DNA of 64,000 nucleotides from Gigantopelta aegis (lineage: Eukaryota; Mollusca; Gastropoda; Neomphalida; Peltospiridae): positions 28,602,917-28,666,916 of the forward strand of contig NC_054709.1 of the NCBI RefSeq assembly GCF_016097555.1, read 5' to 3'. The position numbers and the translations under genes are program-made. Of this stretch, positions 22,067-35,000 are shown in pieces (positions within the stretch are counted from its first letter, which is position 1; each line of letters opens with the position of its first letter). A model generated the notes under the pieces. The model worked only from the letters and a program-made list of their open reading frames with translations, was not told the origin of the DNA and searched no databases.

Positions 22067-23033
22067 GACATTTTGAAACCGTGTGATTATGTTGTATTAC
22101 ACATATGTGGAATCTGGACCGGAACTTTTAAATGGGGAATTCCCTTTTTCTTTTTACTGCAGTTAGCGCCTTTTATTTACGGACGTCATATATGATTTAC
22201 AAATGACGTCACGTCATATTTGAAACATTGCACAAGGCTTCCACAGATTATGATTCTTAACGTTAAGTAAATCCATGAAAGGAGTTTTGATCATAGATTT
22301 AACAAAGTGGTGTTATGATGTTAAATTGAAAACCGTTTTTGTAAAACATAAAAGAAGGTATGTAATAAATACAGAACTTAACATACATTGTTTTCGCTTC
22401 CTATTTATTGCACAAGTTTATTTTGCGAAAGAACATACCACTTGACCGCTACGTGCTCTTGTATATATTCTTGCGCAAAATAAAGCGAAAACAACGTATA
22501 AAATGCTATATATTTATTAAAAAATATTTTATAGCCCTTACTTATACCTTAATGGTGTTACATTACAGAACAAAGTAGCAGATTCAAACCATTTTATTGG
22601 TCAAAGTGAACACTTCTTTGTTTTCCTTTAAAAAACTAGATTTGTAGGAGTGATGCAAGTGCTGAAATAATCTCGTAAAACAAGTTAATAGATTGGATGA
22701 TCAGTCCCATGTATTCTGTGATAATGTGAACAGGAACGTGAGAAAAAAACGAACAGTATTCAAGTGTGTATGTATGTGTGGAAGAGAAAGTGACATATTA
22801 CAGCTTAAATTTTGGGGGTTGGGGGTTAAACTTTTAAAAATCAAAAGGAACTCCCAGGTTGCAAATTTCAAGTAAATTGATCATAAATCTGTTGTAGATG
22901 GGGAATACTATGTAAGTGGCCGTTTGATACCACTTATCCAACAGGTTTTAAAACCTATCTAATGAGTAAAAGTGAGTAGGATATGTTTTTAACTGTGTTA
23001 TAAGACAAACAGTATCTCATCTAACATTTTGAG

Positions 23034-23348
23034 CAGGATTTAGCTCAGTCAGTTGAGTGCTCTCTTGAGGTGCTTACATAGCATGATCAAACCACGTCGG
23101 TGGATCCATTCAACTGATTGGATTTTCCCCCTGTTCCAACCAGTGCACCACAACTGGTCAAAGGCTGTGGTATTTGCTTTTCTGTCTGTGAGAAACTGCA
23201 TATAAAAGATCCCTTGCTGCATTTGGAAAAATGTAGTGGGTTTATTCTGATGATGAGTCAGAATTACCAAATGTTTGACATCTAATAGCCAATAGCCAAT
23301 GATTCATTAATCAGTGTGTTCTAGTGTGTTGTGAAACAAAACAAACTC
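23034..23348 (+). mobile_element. SINE with third head (TTAGCTCAGTCAGTTGAG)
   Basis: A distinct tRNA-like head with box A TTAGCTCAGTCAGTTGAG, joined to the shared body AAAAGATCCCTTGCTGCA and to the tail AAACAAAACAAAC. Confidence 0.85.
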
Positions 23349-24239
23349 TCTCATCTAACATGAATGTGCTATTCCATTTCTTACATTAAAAACAAATTTA
23401 CTGCGCTTACTGTTAACTTGTGAGCTATAAGTTTCAGGTCAACTTATACATCATAGAGAAATTAATTTCAGTTGTGTTGATTTCATTAGATGGCATTGCT
23501 GTGGCAACTTGATTATATAAGAGGCTTGGATAATTAGAGCAGTGTTCAGGTATACACCTCACAGGTTCAAAAATGGCATCGTAATTTGATTGGGTATCTT
23601 GATACAATTTTAGTGAATGTCACATAATTTAAAATTTATATATATATATATACATAACATTATTTGTATGAATAAATAGGCCCTACAGATAAAATCACAT
23701 ACAAATAAATGATGTAAATTAATCTGTAAAAATTATTCTGACAATTTTATAATACATTTATTTTGAACATGTAACATTTAATCAACAACATCACATAATA
23801 TTGGAGATAATGTAAATTAATTTTTATATATATATATATATATATCATATAATATCTTACATTTTCAGTGCAATCAAAGTATGTGATATTTTTCAGATCA
23901 CATACTTTAAGAATTTGATAACTGCAAATTAGATGTAAATTAGTCGAGGTCTCGGCACTAAGTTTATTGACATTTAAGCAAACGTACTTGGGTAACACTC
24001 CATGATTGACGTATGAATTCACAGTCATCAAATAAAAACATTTCAATGGCAATTTGATACTGAAAGCTGTCCAGCATTCAGAAAACAACAAACGTTAGGC
24101 ATAACTTCATTTCCATTCAAAAATACACTGCGCCACATATTCTTGCGTCATTTGAATATCTAGTAATGGCGGACTGGAATTTAAGTTGCGTGTACAGTTT
24201 ACAAAAACACATTGTATTAAGCTTGAGCTTATATGATAA

Positions 24240-24444
24240 AGAGATTATTACCCTCGTGTATTTCGGTATCGTCAGTATCATACATGAGGAATAAAAATTG
24301 TATTATGCGAGCATAATACATTATTTTTATTCCTGATGTATGATACTGACGATAATGTATTATGCTCGCATAATACAATTTTTATTCCTAATGTATGGTA
24401 TTGACAATACTGAAAAACGCTCTGGTAATAACCTCTCTATATAT
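24240..24444. repeat. Compound palindromic element
   Basis: Inner hairpin TGTATTATGC-GA-GCATAATACA. Segments reading AGTATCATACAT and TTTTTATTCC recur in both orientations. The outer arms GATTATTACCC and GGTAATAACC are also inverted. No coding capacity. Confidence 0.8.
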
Positions 24445-24496
24445 ATGTATTAAAAATTCTGTAAAACCAGTTTTAAGTTAAATACGGTTGTTAGTC

Positions 24497-24740
24497 CCCT
24501 ATTGGACCAACTGGGGCGGACTAAATGTTTTGTCTCTGTCCTATTCCATATATAGTTTTCCAGATTTTTTGTTTCCTCAGCTATTGATATTGAACTATAA
24601 TTTTGTGTATAGTCTTTATCGTGTACTGTTACAGGTCAGGTTTGACTTTAATGACGATTTACCTATTGTCCATAGAGACCCTTGAACTAAGGTGATACAA
24701 AATTTGGTGGGCCCGGTAGCAACACTCAAAATGCTTGTTT
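24497..24740. repeat. Dispersed TAGTCCCC repeat, second copy
   Basis: It shares TTTTGTGTATAG, GTACTGTTACAG and CTCAAAATGCTTGTT with 9331-9620. Confidence 0.6.
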
Positions 24741-25149
24741 AATTTTTAAGATTATTTTGCATGTAATAAATAGATTTCTTGGGGTATGTCATCTGCATTA
24801 TAATATGCCAGGTTTTATTTCAGTTGAAAGTGTAGTACGCTCGGCTAGGGCATTTTTGTGAACTTTTTGTTTTTTCTTTAGAGGGTTTTGTGGTTGTTAG
24901 TGGTTGTTATATTAAAAATGCCATGCAATATGGTCTTGCAGCACTTTGTAATAATCTATGCATACAATGGCAGTTACAGTATGAATAGAAAACTGTTAAA
25001 ATAGTATGATTGATCACTTGTTGAGTTGTTACGCTTGAATGTAAGAGGTTGACACAACCCATGTTATGGCCCAGCGGATTACGATTCCTTTGAAACAATA
25101 AAATTACAGTGCTCCACTCTGTGTTTTGTTTACATCTCTGATCATTGTA

Positions 25150-25399
25150 GGGGCGAGGTGTAGCCTAATGGTAAAGTGCTCGCTTCATGCGCAGTCGGTT
25201 TGGGATCGATCCCCGAAGCTGTGGTATGTGCTATCCTGTCTATGGGATGGTGCATATAAAAGATCCCTTGCTGCTAAATCGAAAAGAGTAGTCCATGAAG
25301 TGACAGCAGGTTTCCTCCCTCAATGTCTGTGTGGTCCATAACCATGTCTGTTGCCATGTAACTAAATAAAATGTGTTGAGTGCACCATTTCCTTCCTTC
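25150..25399 (+). mobile_element. SINE with internal deletion
   Basis: Head GGGGCGAGGTGTAGCCTAAT, box B GGATCGATCCCCG. The sequence then skips to GCTGTGGTATGTGCTATCC, losing about 80 bp. Tail AATAAAATGTGTTGAGTGCA. Confidence 0.85.
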
Positions 25400-25526
25400 T
25401 TGATCATTGTTTTGAGCCATAATACAGAAACTACTTATATTAATCAACCATTTACGAAAGAATGATTTATTCAAAAATGCACTCAGCATATTTTAATTAC
25501 GGTTATGTGGTGCTGGACTTCCATTT

Positions 25527-25667
25527 GATTACGTTTCACATTTATGTCCCGAGTGAAATCATTTTCAATAGTCGCAAGCTTTAGCAAGTGACAATGAAAA
25601 TAATTTTCAATAGTCGCAAGTGACAGTGAAAATTATTTCACGAGGGACATAAAGATGATACGAAATG
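25527..25667. repeat. Imperfect palindrome with an internal direct repeat
   Basis: The left arm has TTTATGTCCCGAGTGAAAT, the right arm ATTTCACGAGGGACATAAA. TTTTCAATAGTCGCAAG occurs twice in the loop. Confidence 0.75.
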
Positions 25668-26524
25668 GTAGCGAGTTAAATATCCTATTTATTACCCATA
25701 ATCAAATCTTAATCAGGGCTCGCGCTGTCGGTGGCTAAAATTTTGGCCAAGCCATTTTCTGTCTTCTGGTGTGAACAAACGGTTACATAATCTATCCGAC
25801 ACCTCAAAAATTCAATTAGCATAATAGCGATCTCGCGACCGGTAACGAGAAACGGTGTCATGCAGAATACAGCGTAGGCCTTATAATGTTTGCTTATTTT
25901 AATAATCACGGTTATTAATTTTAACGGCATGCATTCAACATGTATGACAACAATGTCTGGAAGATCTGTAATTTGTTATTTTTACTTTGTAAAATCTCTG
26001 AACCAAAGTAATAAAAACAGACCGACAATGCGTGTCAATTTGAATACATATGCCAGTTCAGGGCCAAAAGACATGTAGGCCATCTCAAGGTCTGAGTTCA
26101 GCCAGACCGAGTGAAAACAAAACGTTCGTTAGACTGGTTTGTGCGCTTCACGTGAAACCAAATGGACACGACGAACACCAATCAAATAGTTCGCGAACGT
26201 TAGGAAGAACGTTCGTTGGCTGAACTGAGGACAGGTCTCGGTGCGAATATACGTCACGCTTCAGTCAGCTGACACCATAATCATATTTGTTAGATAATTT
26301 TAGATATAAGACTGTGAGGTGACATTTAATAAGTTAGCTGGATTTTAAAAAGACCGTAAATATTAATTTTATTAAAGGATTTGTTGTTGGGGTTTTTTTT
26401 GGTTTGTTTTTTTAATTATGTTAATTTATATCACTCAACTAGTTTGGGTAACATTCCTGTAAAGTTGTAGTGTGCCAATCGATAATATCGAAGTGTTATG
26501 TCCCACTTGGTGTTCTAGTGGGAC

Positions 26525-26750
26525 GTATCACTTTGATATGTACCAAGATATTTTTAACCATATGGGTAATAAATATTGTTATGGACATACAGATAATAAG
26601 GAAACCCGCTGCAAGGGATCTCACAGACAAGGTAGTACATACCACAACCCTTGTTACCCCAATTGTGGAAAACATGCTTTAACAAGCAATGGGCCGACCA
26701 ACGGGAATATATCCTAGACTGGCTGCCCATCACTGGGCTATGTCCATGAC
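26525..26750 (-). mobile_element. Diverged SINE
   Basis: Reverse-strand landmarks are GCAAGGGATCTCACAGACA and, at the right, CACTGGGCTATGTCC. Only about half of the consensus is readable. Confidence 0.55.
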
Positions 26751-26784
26751 CTCCAATCAGCTGATAGACTCTATCACAATGTAT

Positions 26785-27058
26785 GGGGGCAGGGTGTAGC
26801 CCAGTTGGTCAGTCTGGGATCGATCTCAGTCGGTGGACCCATTGGGCTATTTCTCGTTCCAGCCAGTGCACCACGACTGGTATATCAAAGGCCGTGGTAT
26901 GTACTACCCTGTCTGTGGGATGGTGAATATAAAAGATCCCTTGCTGCTAATTGAAGAGTAGCTATGAAGTGGCCACAGCAGGTTTCTTCTCTCAATATCT
27001 GTGGTCCGTAATCATGTCGGACACCATAAAACCGTAAATAAAATGTTTCTTCCTTCAT
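26785..27058 (+). mobile_element. SINE with shortened head
   Basis: GGGCAGGGTGTAGCCCAGTT joins directly to GGTCAGTCTGGGATCGATC, deleting the sequence between boxes A and B. Tail AATAAAATGTTTCTTCCTTC. Confidence 0.85.
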
Positions 27059-27146
27059 CCACACCACTGTTTTTCATTGTACTGATACTGTATATGTATC
27101 TAAATAACTCAGTAGATAAAAATGTATGTGGTGTATTTCAAGTTGA

Positions 27147-27473
27147 CCGGCCTCGGTGGCGTCGTGGCAGGCCATCGGTCTACAGGCTGGTATGTCCAAA
27201 CCCTGAGAGTGCTCCGCAAGGCTCAGTGGGTAGGTGTAAACCACTTGCACTGACCAGTGATCCATAACTGGTTCAACAAAGGCCATGGTTTGTGCTATCC
27301 TGCCTGTGGGAAGCGCAAATAAAAGATCCCTTGCTGCTAATCGGAAGAGTAGCCCATGTAGTGGCGACAGCAGGTTTCCTCTTAGAATCTGTGTGGTCCT
27401 TAACCATATGTCTGACGCCATATAACCGTAAATAAAATGTGTTGAGTGCGTCGTTAAATAAAACATTTCTTTC
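27147..27473 (+). mobile_element. SINE with second head and an 11-bp target duplication
   Basis: Head CCGGCCTCGGTGGCGTCGTG. The middle of the head, including box B, is deleted. Body AATAAAAGATCCCTTGCTGC. TTTCAAGTTGA flanks both sides (27136-27146 and 27474-27484). Confidence 0.9.
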
Positions 27474-27621
27474 TTTCAAGTTGAATAAAGATTTTGTGGA
27501 GAATAGAGCATCTTTCTTGATATGTGGTTATGTCCTGGTAACCTGAATCACCATTCTTGGCTTATTCCAATACCTGTCACTTCCACTCATGATGTACGAT
27601 TGAAAACTCTATAATGGTCTC

Positions 27622-27812
27622 AGTCCACAACTGCTCAAAGGCTGTGGTATGTGCTATCCTGTCTGTGGGAAAGTGCATATAAAAGATCCCTTGCTGCATT
27701 AGGAAAAATGTAGAGGGTTTCCTCCATTTCAGATTTACCAAATGTTTGACATCCAATAGCCGACGATTAATCAAGAAATGTGCTTTACTGGTGCCCTTAA
27801 CTAAAACAAACT
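27622..27812 (+). mobile_element. SINE, 5' truncated
   Basis: It starts within the body at CACAACTGCTCAAAGGCTG, then GTGCATATAAAAGATCCC. The tail end is diverged. Confidence 0.75.
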
Positions 27813-28229
27813 TTGAACTTCTCTATAATGGTCTCTCACAGAAACTCATTTAGTATTCTCTATATAAATAAATAATTGTAATTTGGTGATATACACATTT
27901 CAGTATTCCGATTTTCTCACAATGGATTAAAAACAATTTTAATCTCTTTATATGAAAACCAAGCTTTAATGACATTCAACATCTTATAATGAGACACAGG
28001 ATAATGAAAAGCTGAGCTATATACATCTCATCCCATAGTGTTCTGTTTTCACACCGATACATGGTGCAGTATTTCAGCAACAAGTCGAAACCTTCAGTTT
28101 TAAGGAGACCAGCTGTTGGAACCATTTATCAACTCTACCATAATGTACAGCACAACCCATCCATTAAACTATTGCAACTAGCTTGAGCCACTTCCAGCCC
28201 TTCCCTTATTGATATTGATGGGATGGGAT

Positions 28230-28251
28230 GGGGGGGGGGGGGGGGGGGGGG
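28230..28251. repeat. Poly-G tract
   Basis: About 21 G residues after GGGATGGGAT, in the intergenic region. Confidence 0.9.
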
Positions 28252-28577
28252 AGGCTAGAGGAAACTCTATGTAATGCTTTGGCAATCATCAACAACCAAA
28301 TGGTTGCAAGTTACTGTCTAAAATACAAAATGTTTCCTAAATCTGATGCCACAGAGCTTTAGTTTGATTATTTTCGTGTCCAGTCAATGGCTAGTTCTGG
28401 CACTCGCAAATTTCTAAAACAATTGTCAAATTTGATTTTAATTTGGCGAACACTATTTATGTAATAATTGTTATTTTGTTAAAAAATAACAGTTTCTGCA
28501 ATTTTTTAACTTCAATTTAGATCATTTGGCAAAATTTTCTGCCTAGCCAGAGCTAGCCCAGAGTCATGATATGTGTT

Positions 28578-28583
28578 TTTATT
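28578..28583 (-). promoter_or_regulatory. Candidate KANSL2 polyadenylation signal
   Basis: AATAAA on the - strand about 480 bp after the KANSL2 stop. Not verified by any other signal. Confidence 0.25.
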
Positions 28584-28630
28584 TTTCGCTGAAACAATGA
28601 AAATAGTAATTTACTGGTGAAGTTGAGTAA

Positions 28631-28766
28631 CAGTATCATCCAAGTTTGTTACGATGTTATTTATGAATTTCATTTAAGTGGGATACTAAATTCTCAGGTG
28701 GGATACCAGATTTTGAAATGTTAGTATCCAACTGGGATACTGCTCAAAGATTTTAATCTTGAACAC
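28631..28766. repeat. Dispersed 135-bp repeat, copy 1
   Basis: Nearly identical to 40512-40650: ATCATCCAAGTTTGTTACGA, GTGGGATACTAAATTCTCAG, and the end TTTTAATCTTGAACACTG. Confidence 0.85.
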
Positions 28767-29059
28767 TGATTAAATATAGTTTCCTCTAGCTTTCCCCTAC
28801 ATATTAATATCAATGAAGGGAGGGCTGGAGGTGACTCGAGCTACTAAGCCAACAACAGTTCCCATTTCAATTCAGTATGGATCTTGCTGCAATGTCATGT
28901 CTCTGTACAAAATGCCCCAACTACCAGCATAGTTAGTGGGTCTTGCCATACTGTCTCAACTGATAGTCCTGGATTTGTTCAGTCTGGTCTGAATGACTTC
29001 AGCAGAGGCTGATGAATGTTAATCAATGTGTTTCCCTTTTTCACCACCGTGAAAACGTT

Positions 29060-32000
29060 TCACGTACCAGTGTCCATTGCTTCTTCGTTTCCATTAGGAA
29101 CAGCCTCTTCTGAAGATTTCTCAAACTGTTTTGGGGGATCACCATTGGGCATAGATGCTTCTGTAGATGGATCAGGACCATCAGGAGACCTGGAAACAGG
29201 CGCACCAGAAGCCACGGGTTGTTCTGAACTAGATACAGGTATTCCTGAAGTTACAGGTACTTCAGAACTAGAAATTACAGATCCCTCAGAAATGGAAACG
29301 GGTATTCTGGAAGTTACAGGTTCTCCAGAACTGGAGACAGGTCCTTTAGAACTGGAAACTGGTGTTCCAGATGTCGCAAGTCCTCCAGAACTGGAGACAG
29401 GTACGCCAGCAATTACAGGTGTTCCAGATGTTACAGATTCTTTAGTACTAGAAACCTGTATTGCAGAAGCTACAGCTTTTTCAGAACTGGCAACTGTTAT
29501 CCCAGAAGAAAGCAGGGGTCCTGAGACTCTTTCTTTTGTGTCTGAGGATGCTTCAGAAACTACTGCTGACACTCCAGACAATGATGATGATGTTGATGTT
29601 TTGGCTGTTGATGACAATTCAGAGGATGGTGCTAACACACTGTTTGATGCTGCTACGCCTCCAAGTGTTGAAGATGCTTCAGAAGCAGACTGTAGCACTC
29701 CAGAAGATGACATCGCAGGAGTCGAATATTTGTCTGAGGCTGATACTAGCTCCAAGGAAGATGATGACCGTGCCACAGACGTTCCTGAAGTTGACGCTGC
29801 TGTTGTTGCCCCAGTTGTTAGAGATATTCCAGAAGCGGATGCCAGTAATCCTGCAGCAGTGTTCTCACCAACGGACATGTCATTAGGGGCTGGGGGCGAT
29901 TCCACATCCACGTCAGCACTCTCGTTCTCTTCCTTCACTTCAGTATCCTGTCTCAACAGGTCGGGTTCTTGCTTAATGTCGTCTGTGCAAACCTACAATA
30001 TAAATAATTGCACACACCTTTAAATGTTTACAGCATATGTTGAGGGGCTGTACACCATTATCAACCTTTTGATGACAGTGATGTGATACCTATTTAAAAA
30101 TAAAAGCTGAAATATCTATATAATATCTAAATAAAGGTAATTTTTTAGCATTTCCGATCAAATCCAGTCTATTTTATGAAAATTATTGCATGCAAAAAAA
30201 GCTGAAATCAGATAAAAAGCTGAAATCAGATAAAAAGCTGAAAAATCACATCCCTGTGTTGAGTATACAAACTAAAGCAGGGCAGGCTTTCTGCCAGAAA
30301 ATAATTTGAGCGTAAAATCATAAAAACAAAACAGATCTTAAAGGAAACATGTCACGTAAACCATATTTGGCACCAACCATGTACAATTAATTATAAATTG
30401 AATCACCTAAAAAATTTTTTTTTATAAAAAATTAATTACTTAAAATATCTCCATAAAAGAACCCCAGATACGAGCTCTTAGTGGAAATTGCCGATCTTTA
30501 ATGAGCAGGGCAATCACGAGGTCCGTGACGTCAGAGACGCGTCCCTTGATCTGAAGCCTTACACTTAAAAGCATTAGTCTGTACCACTCATAAAGAATCT
30601 AAGTCTTACACAGCTTACCAAAACAATGAGTGTTCGTTCGCAAAACGTTTTGCCGTATCAATATGAGCTGTTAGTAAATGAAGAAAGACACACATTTACT
30701 TACAACAGTGATACTGAAGAAAAAACGGATAGCGAGTCGGAGGGTGGAGAAACTGATGGTGCCAGACCGGTCGACCAATTTACAGCCCGGAGCCCGAAAG
30801 TAACCCGGAGACAAAACCAAAACTCGGATGCTAATGCCGAGGTGTATACTGTTCATATTTAGCATAAAGATACACCTCGATATGATGTATTTAAATATGT
30901 AAAAAATATAAATGTAGGACAAACATTTTTTGGGTGGGTTTTTTAAAAGAAAATATCGCATTTTTTATGTTCGGCTGTACATAATGAAATCTGTATGCAC
31001 AGTGTAAACAAACGCTCTAATTTACGACAAGGCGCTTCACTTTCATTAACCTGACTTGTAAAACAACATAAATGACTTGAGAGTATAATCAACTTTTAAA
31101 CTAAATATATTTCTATTTGCATCAATAGAACGAAATGGGGTTATAGTATTTTTCTCTCATAAAAAAAGTAGCATATTATTAGGCCTATTGGTAGGGTGTG
31201 TTAGAGTAAAAACGACCACTCACGATAACCAAGTGATAATTTTCTTTTCTTTGGTACTACGTAATTGGTCAGTTTTGTAATTTTAGATGGGAAAGTCTAC
31301 TTAATCAAGGATTTTACAGCATTATTTACAATAATGAAGCAGGGCGGCTGATAATGTCCATTAACATTGTACTATAGTCGCGACAGGTTACGCCACAATA
31401 CCCTGTGATCTTAAAAAAACTGGCAATTATTTTGTACGTATGTCTAGACCGTGGTAATCACTTACCTGGTCGATACCCTGCAATATACACCTGCCAATCA
31501 GGAATCACATGTGCAGGCCACGGAAAGAAGGACCAAGGACCAATTAACTAAAACAACACTCCGATTCTCAAGTCAGCCCGTGGATGAAACATAATAGTTA
31601 TTTCGACACCGACAGTAGTGGTTTATTTTGTATTGAACTTCGTGTTGCTTTGGGGCTTCGGGCGATGAGGAACGTTTTTGTGACGTATTCCGCTCGAAGA
31701 TTAAAAACATTATTTAAAATTATTATTGTTTTCTACACGTTTTTTTAAAACATATTTAAATACATCGTACTGAGATGTATCCTCATGCCAAATCCCATGT
31801 TTGTATATGCCATATTTAATTACTTATTGACGTTTCCTTCTTCGGACGGTGAATACAGATTTTGTTATGTAGGCCTACAGCCCTAACATGAAAAATCATT
31901 TTTTTTCAAAAAAATAAATAAATAAAAAATTCTACATTTTTGTTTTAACATATATAAATACATCATGCTGAGGTGTATCTTTGTGCCAAATATGTACAAT

Positions 32001-35000
32001 GTACACCTCGGCATTCGCAAAAGAGTACTGTTTTTGTCTCCGGGTAACGTTTGGACTCCGGGCTGTAAATAGGCTGACACCAAAGTACTATGCGGTGTTG
32101 GTGTCCAATCTTTTCTTTTGCGATAAAATACACGCGTCTTTCTTCGGATACAATCCTTTGGAAAACCATAAAAAGACAATCCCGATCGTTTAAACTGTTT
32201 ATTTTTACACCCAAAGGCCGCGCAGTACGGCACTGTTGGACTGAAAAGATCGTAAGCCCCTTACTCCATATATAAACAGTTAACAACAATGGAAGAGTAC
32301 AGCGGCTCTGACGTCACTTCCCTTTTTTTCCGAACGCTCACGAAGAAATATGCATAAATCGTACTTTGATACTGATTAGCGTAATTTCTTCATTTTAAGT
32401 TAACTACACGTATTTTATTGTTATAAAGTTATTTGTATATTATTTTTATATAATTTTTCTTTTAAAATGAGCTATAATATGGTCTCGTGTCATGTTTCCT
32501 TTAAGTGGCCCTACTATAGTCCTTCCCAAAAATTAACATCTTTTTTTTTAGTATGGTATGCATTACAATCTGACCTGATCACTTTTTTAACTGCACAAAA
32601 TAATAATGGTGGGTTTTTTTTAATGCTTGATCCCCAAAACACTGTTTGAAATAGTTCTACTTTATCTTTTTTTTTTTCAATAGAACCAATCATTATGATT
32701 AAAAACATAAAAATGAAATGCTTTCTGACAAATACCTAGCAGTCTGCTAAAACTAAGTAAACAATAAAGGGATTTGTTTACAGATGTCTCTACTTACGTT
32801 TCCCAGATTATGAATTCTCAGCTCAGGATCGTACAGAGGAACATGTAGTGAGCAAAATGGCGGGTCGGTATATCCAGGAACGGGTCGCCCACACCTTCCG
32901 TCAGCAAAGCTGCATGGGTGGAAAAACACCTGTCGTGGATCATGAAGAATATCTGTCAAGAATTAAGGCTTCAAAACTATTAATGAATCGATGCCCAAGC
33001 ATGAACATAAATGTGAGCCACTACTTGATAGTCCAACAACAAAAAACTTATTTTCGTGCTTATATCCAATTATAGTTCAAGCATGCTATCCTGCACACAC
33101 ACCTCATCTATCTGGGTTGTCTGTCCAGGACAGAATGAAAGAATGTTTAACGACACCCCAGCATGAAAAATACATCGGCTATTGGGCTATCCAGGACAGA
33201 GGGTTAGTTGTTAGTTGTTAGTGAGAGAAAAAGAGGGTGTAGTGGTCTTACCAATTAAGTTATTAAGACTCTCTCTGCATGGGAGCCGGTACCGGGATGC
33301 AAACCCAGTACTTACCAGCCTTATGTCCGATGGCTTAACCACGACACCACCGAAGCCTGTTATTATTATCGCAAATAATAATAATGTGCGATTAAAGAAA
33401 TATTTTGTTTAATGACGCAGTCAATACATCTTTATTTATGGTTTATGACGTCAAACATATGGTTAAGGACCACACATATATTTTATAGAGAGGAAACCTG
33501 CTGCCGCCATGTAATGGGTTACTCTTTCCAATTCGCAACAAGGGATCTTTTATATACAGCATGCCACAGACAGTATAGTACATACAACAGCCTTTGTGAA
33601 GAACTGGCTGGAACTGGCTGGAACGAGTAATGTACGATATAACCAGTATACTGATGTTAAGGCTTCAGCCTAGGAGTGGCGGAAATAACCAGTATACTGA
33701 TGTTAAGGCTTCAGCCTACGAGTGGCGGAAATAACCAGTATACTGATGTTGAGGCTTCTGCCTAGGAGTGGCGGAAATAACCAGTATACTGATGTTGAGG
33801 CTTCTGCCTAGGAGTGGCGGAAATAACCAGTATACTGATGTTGAGGCTTCAGCCTAGGAGTGGCGGAAATAACCAGTATACTGATGTTGAGGCTTCTGCC
33901 TAAGAGTGGCGGAAATAACCAGTATACTGATGTTGACGCTTCTGCCTAAGAGTGGCGGATATAACCAGTATACTGATGTTGAGGCTTCTGCCTAAGAGTG
34001 GTGGATATAACCAGTATACTGATGTTGAGGCTTCTGCCTACGAGTGGTGGATATAACCAGTATACTGATGTTGAGGCTTCAGCCTACGAGTGGCGGAAAT
34101 AACCAGTATACTGATGTTAAGGCTTCAGCCTACGAGTGGCGGAAATAACCAGTATACTGATGTTAAGGCTTCAGCCTAAGAGTGGCGGATATAACCAGTA
34201 TACTGTTGTTAAGGTTTCAGCCTAGGAGTGGTGGAAATAACCAGTATACTGATGTTAAGGCTTCTGCCTAGGAGTGGCGGAAATAACCAGTATACTGATG
34301 TTAAGGCTTCAGCCTAGGAGTGGCGGATATAACCAGTATACTGATGTTAAGGCTTCTGCCTAGGAGTGGCGGAAATAACCAGTATACTGATGTTAAGGCT
34401 TCAGCCTAGGAGTGGCGGGTATAACCAGTATACTGATGTTAAGGCTTCTGCCTAAGAGTGGTGGAAATAACATGTCAGGTGTGAAATTTGTGATTTTATC
34501 ATGGATCACCATTGGCAGAACTCTGGATATATTAGGTTTCAAAAATAAATCTGTACTGCCTGTACCAACACACTAAGATACTTTTTGTAAAACACCAATC
34601 TGTTGGCTTCCTCACACTGAGGTTAATTGTATGTGTAAAAGTTTAAACTAAACTAATGAAATTGCTACCTATGGTACATTTTAAAGGTTTTTTCTGTAGG
34701 CAAAATGCTCAGCTATGAAAACTTTGAGCTTGCCTACACAATTGTAAACCAGTCATTTTGGCAAGAAATAAATATAAAGTTAAAAACCAAAAATATCCTT
34801 TAGACAGACAATAATTTTTTATCAAATGGCAAAAAACTGACATCCGTAAACAGATTTATCCAGGATTTTTTGCCAGGGTCCCATCTTATGAGATTGGAAA
34901 ATTTAGCGCGCGTAAATCACACTTAGGATATTTTTTTAAGCCAAATGATGCAGTACACTACTTAAATTAATTTATTACAACAGACATATATTAACCTTTA

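Larger units (their letters stand above)
20865..29059. other. Intergenic region between convergent HAT1 and KANSL2
   Basis: It holds the 3' ends of both genes, several SINEs (listed separately), two palindromic elements near 24.3 and 25.6 kb, a poly-G tract at 28230 and unassigned AT-rich sequence. No third gene is visible. Confidence 0.7.
30338..32504. mobile_element. TTAA-flanked DNA transposon relic with THAP-like fragment
   Basis: TTAA at 30338-30341 and 32501-32504. The termini AGGAAACATG and CATGTTTCCT are inverted, with matching CACG and CCATATT further in. A roughly 125-bp segment (30775-30898) recurs inverted at 31945-32070. The right arm encodes a THAP-like start. The element lies in the last KANSL2 intron. 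Confidence 0.8.

Noticed and set aside
29016..30023. 335-codon acidic frame on the + strand
   Set aside because: It is the complement of the last KANSL2 exon. The - strand frame joins correctly by splicing to the conserved KANSL2 exons, and the + frame is a by-product of a repetitive sequence with few stops.
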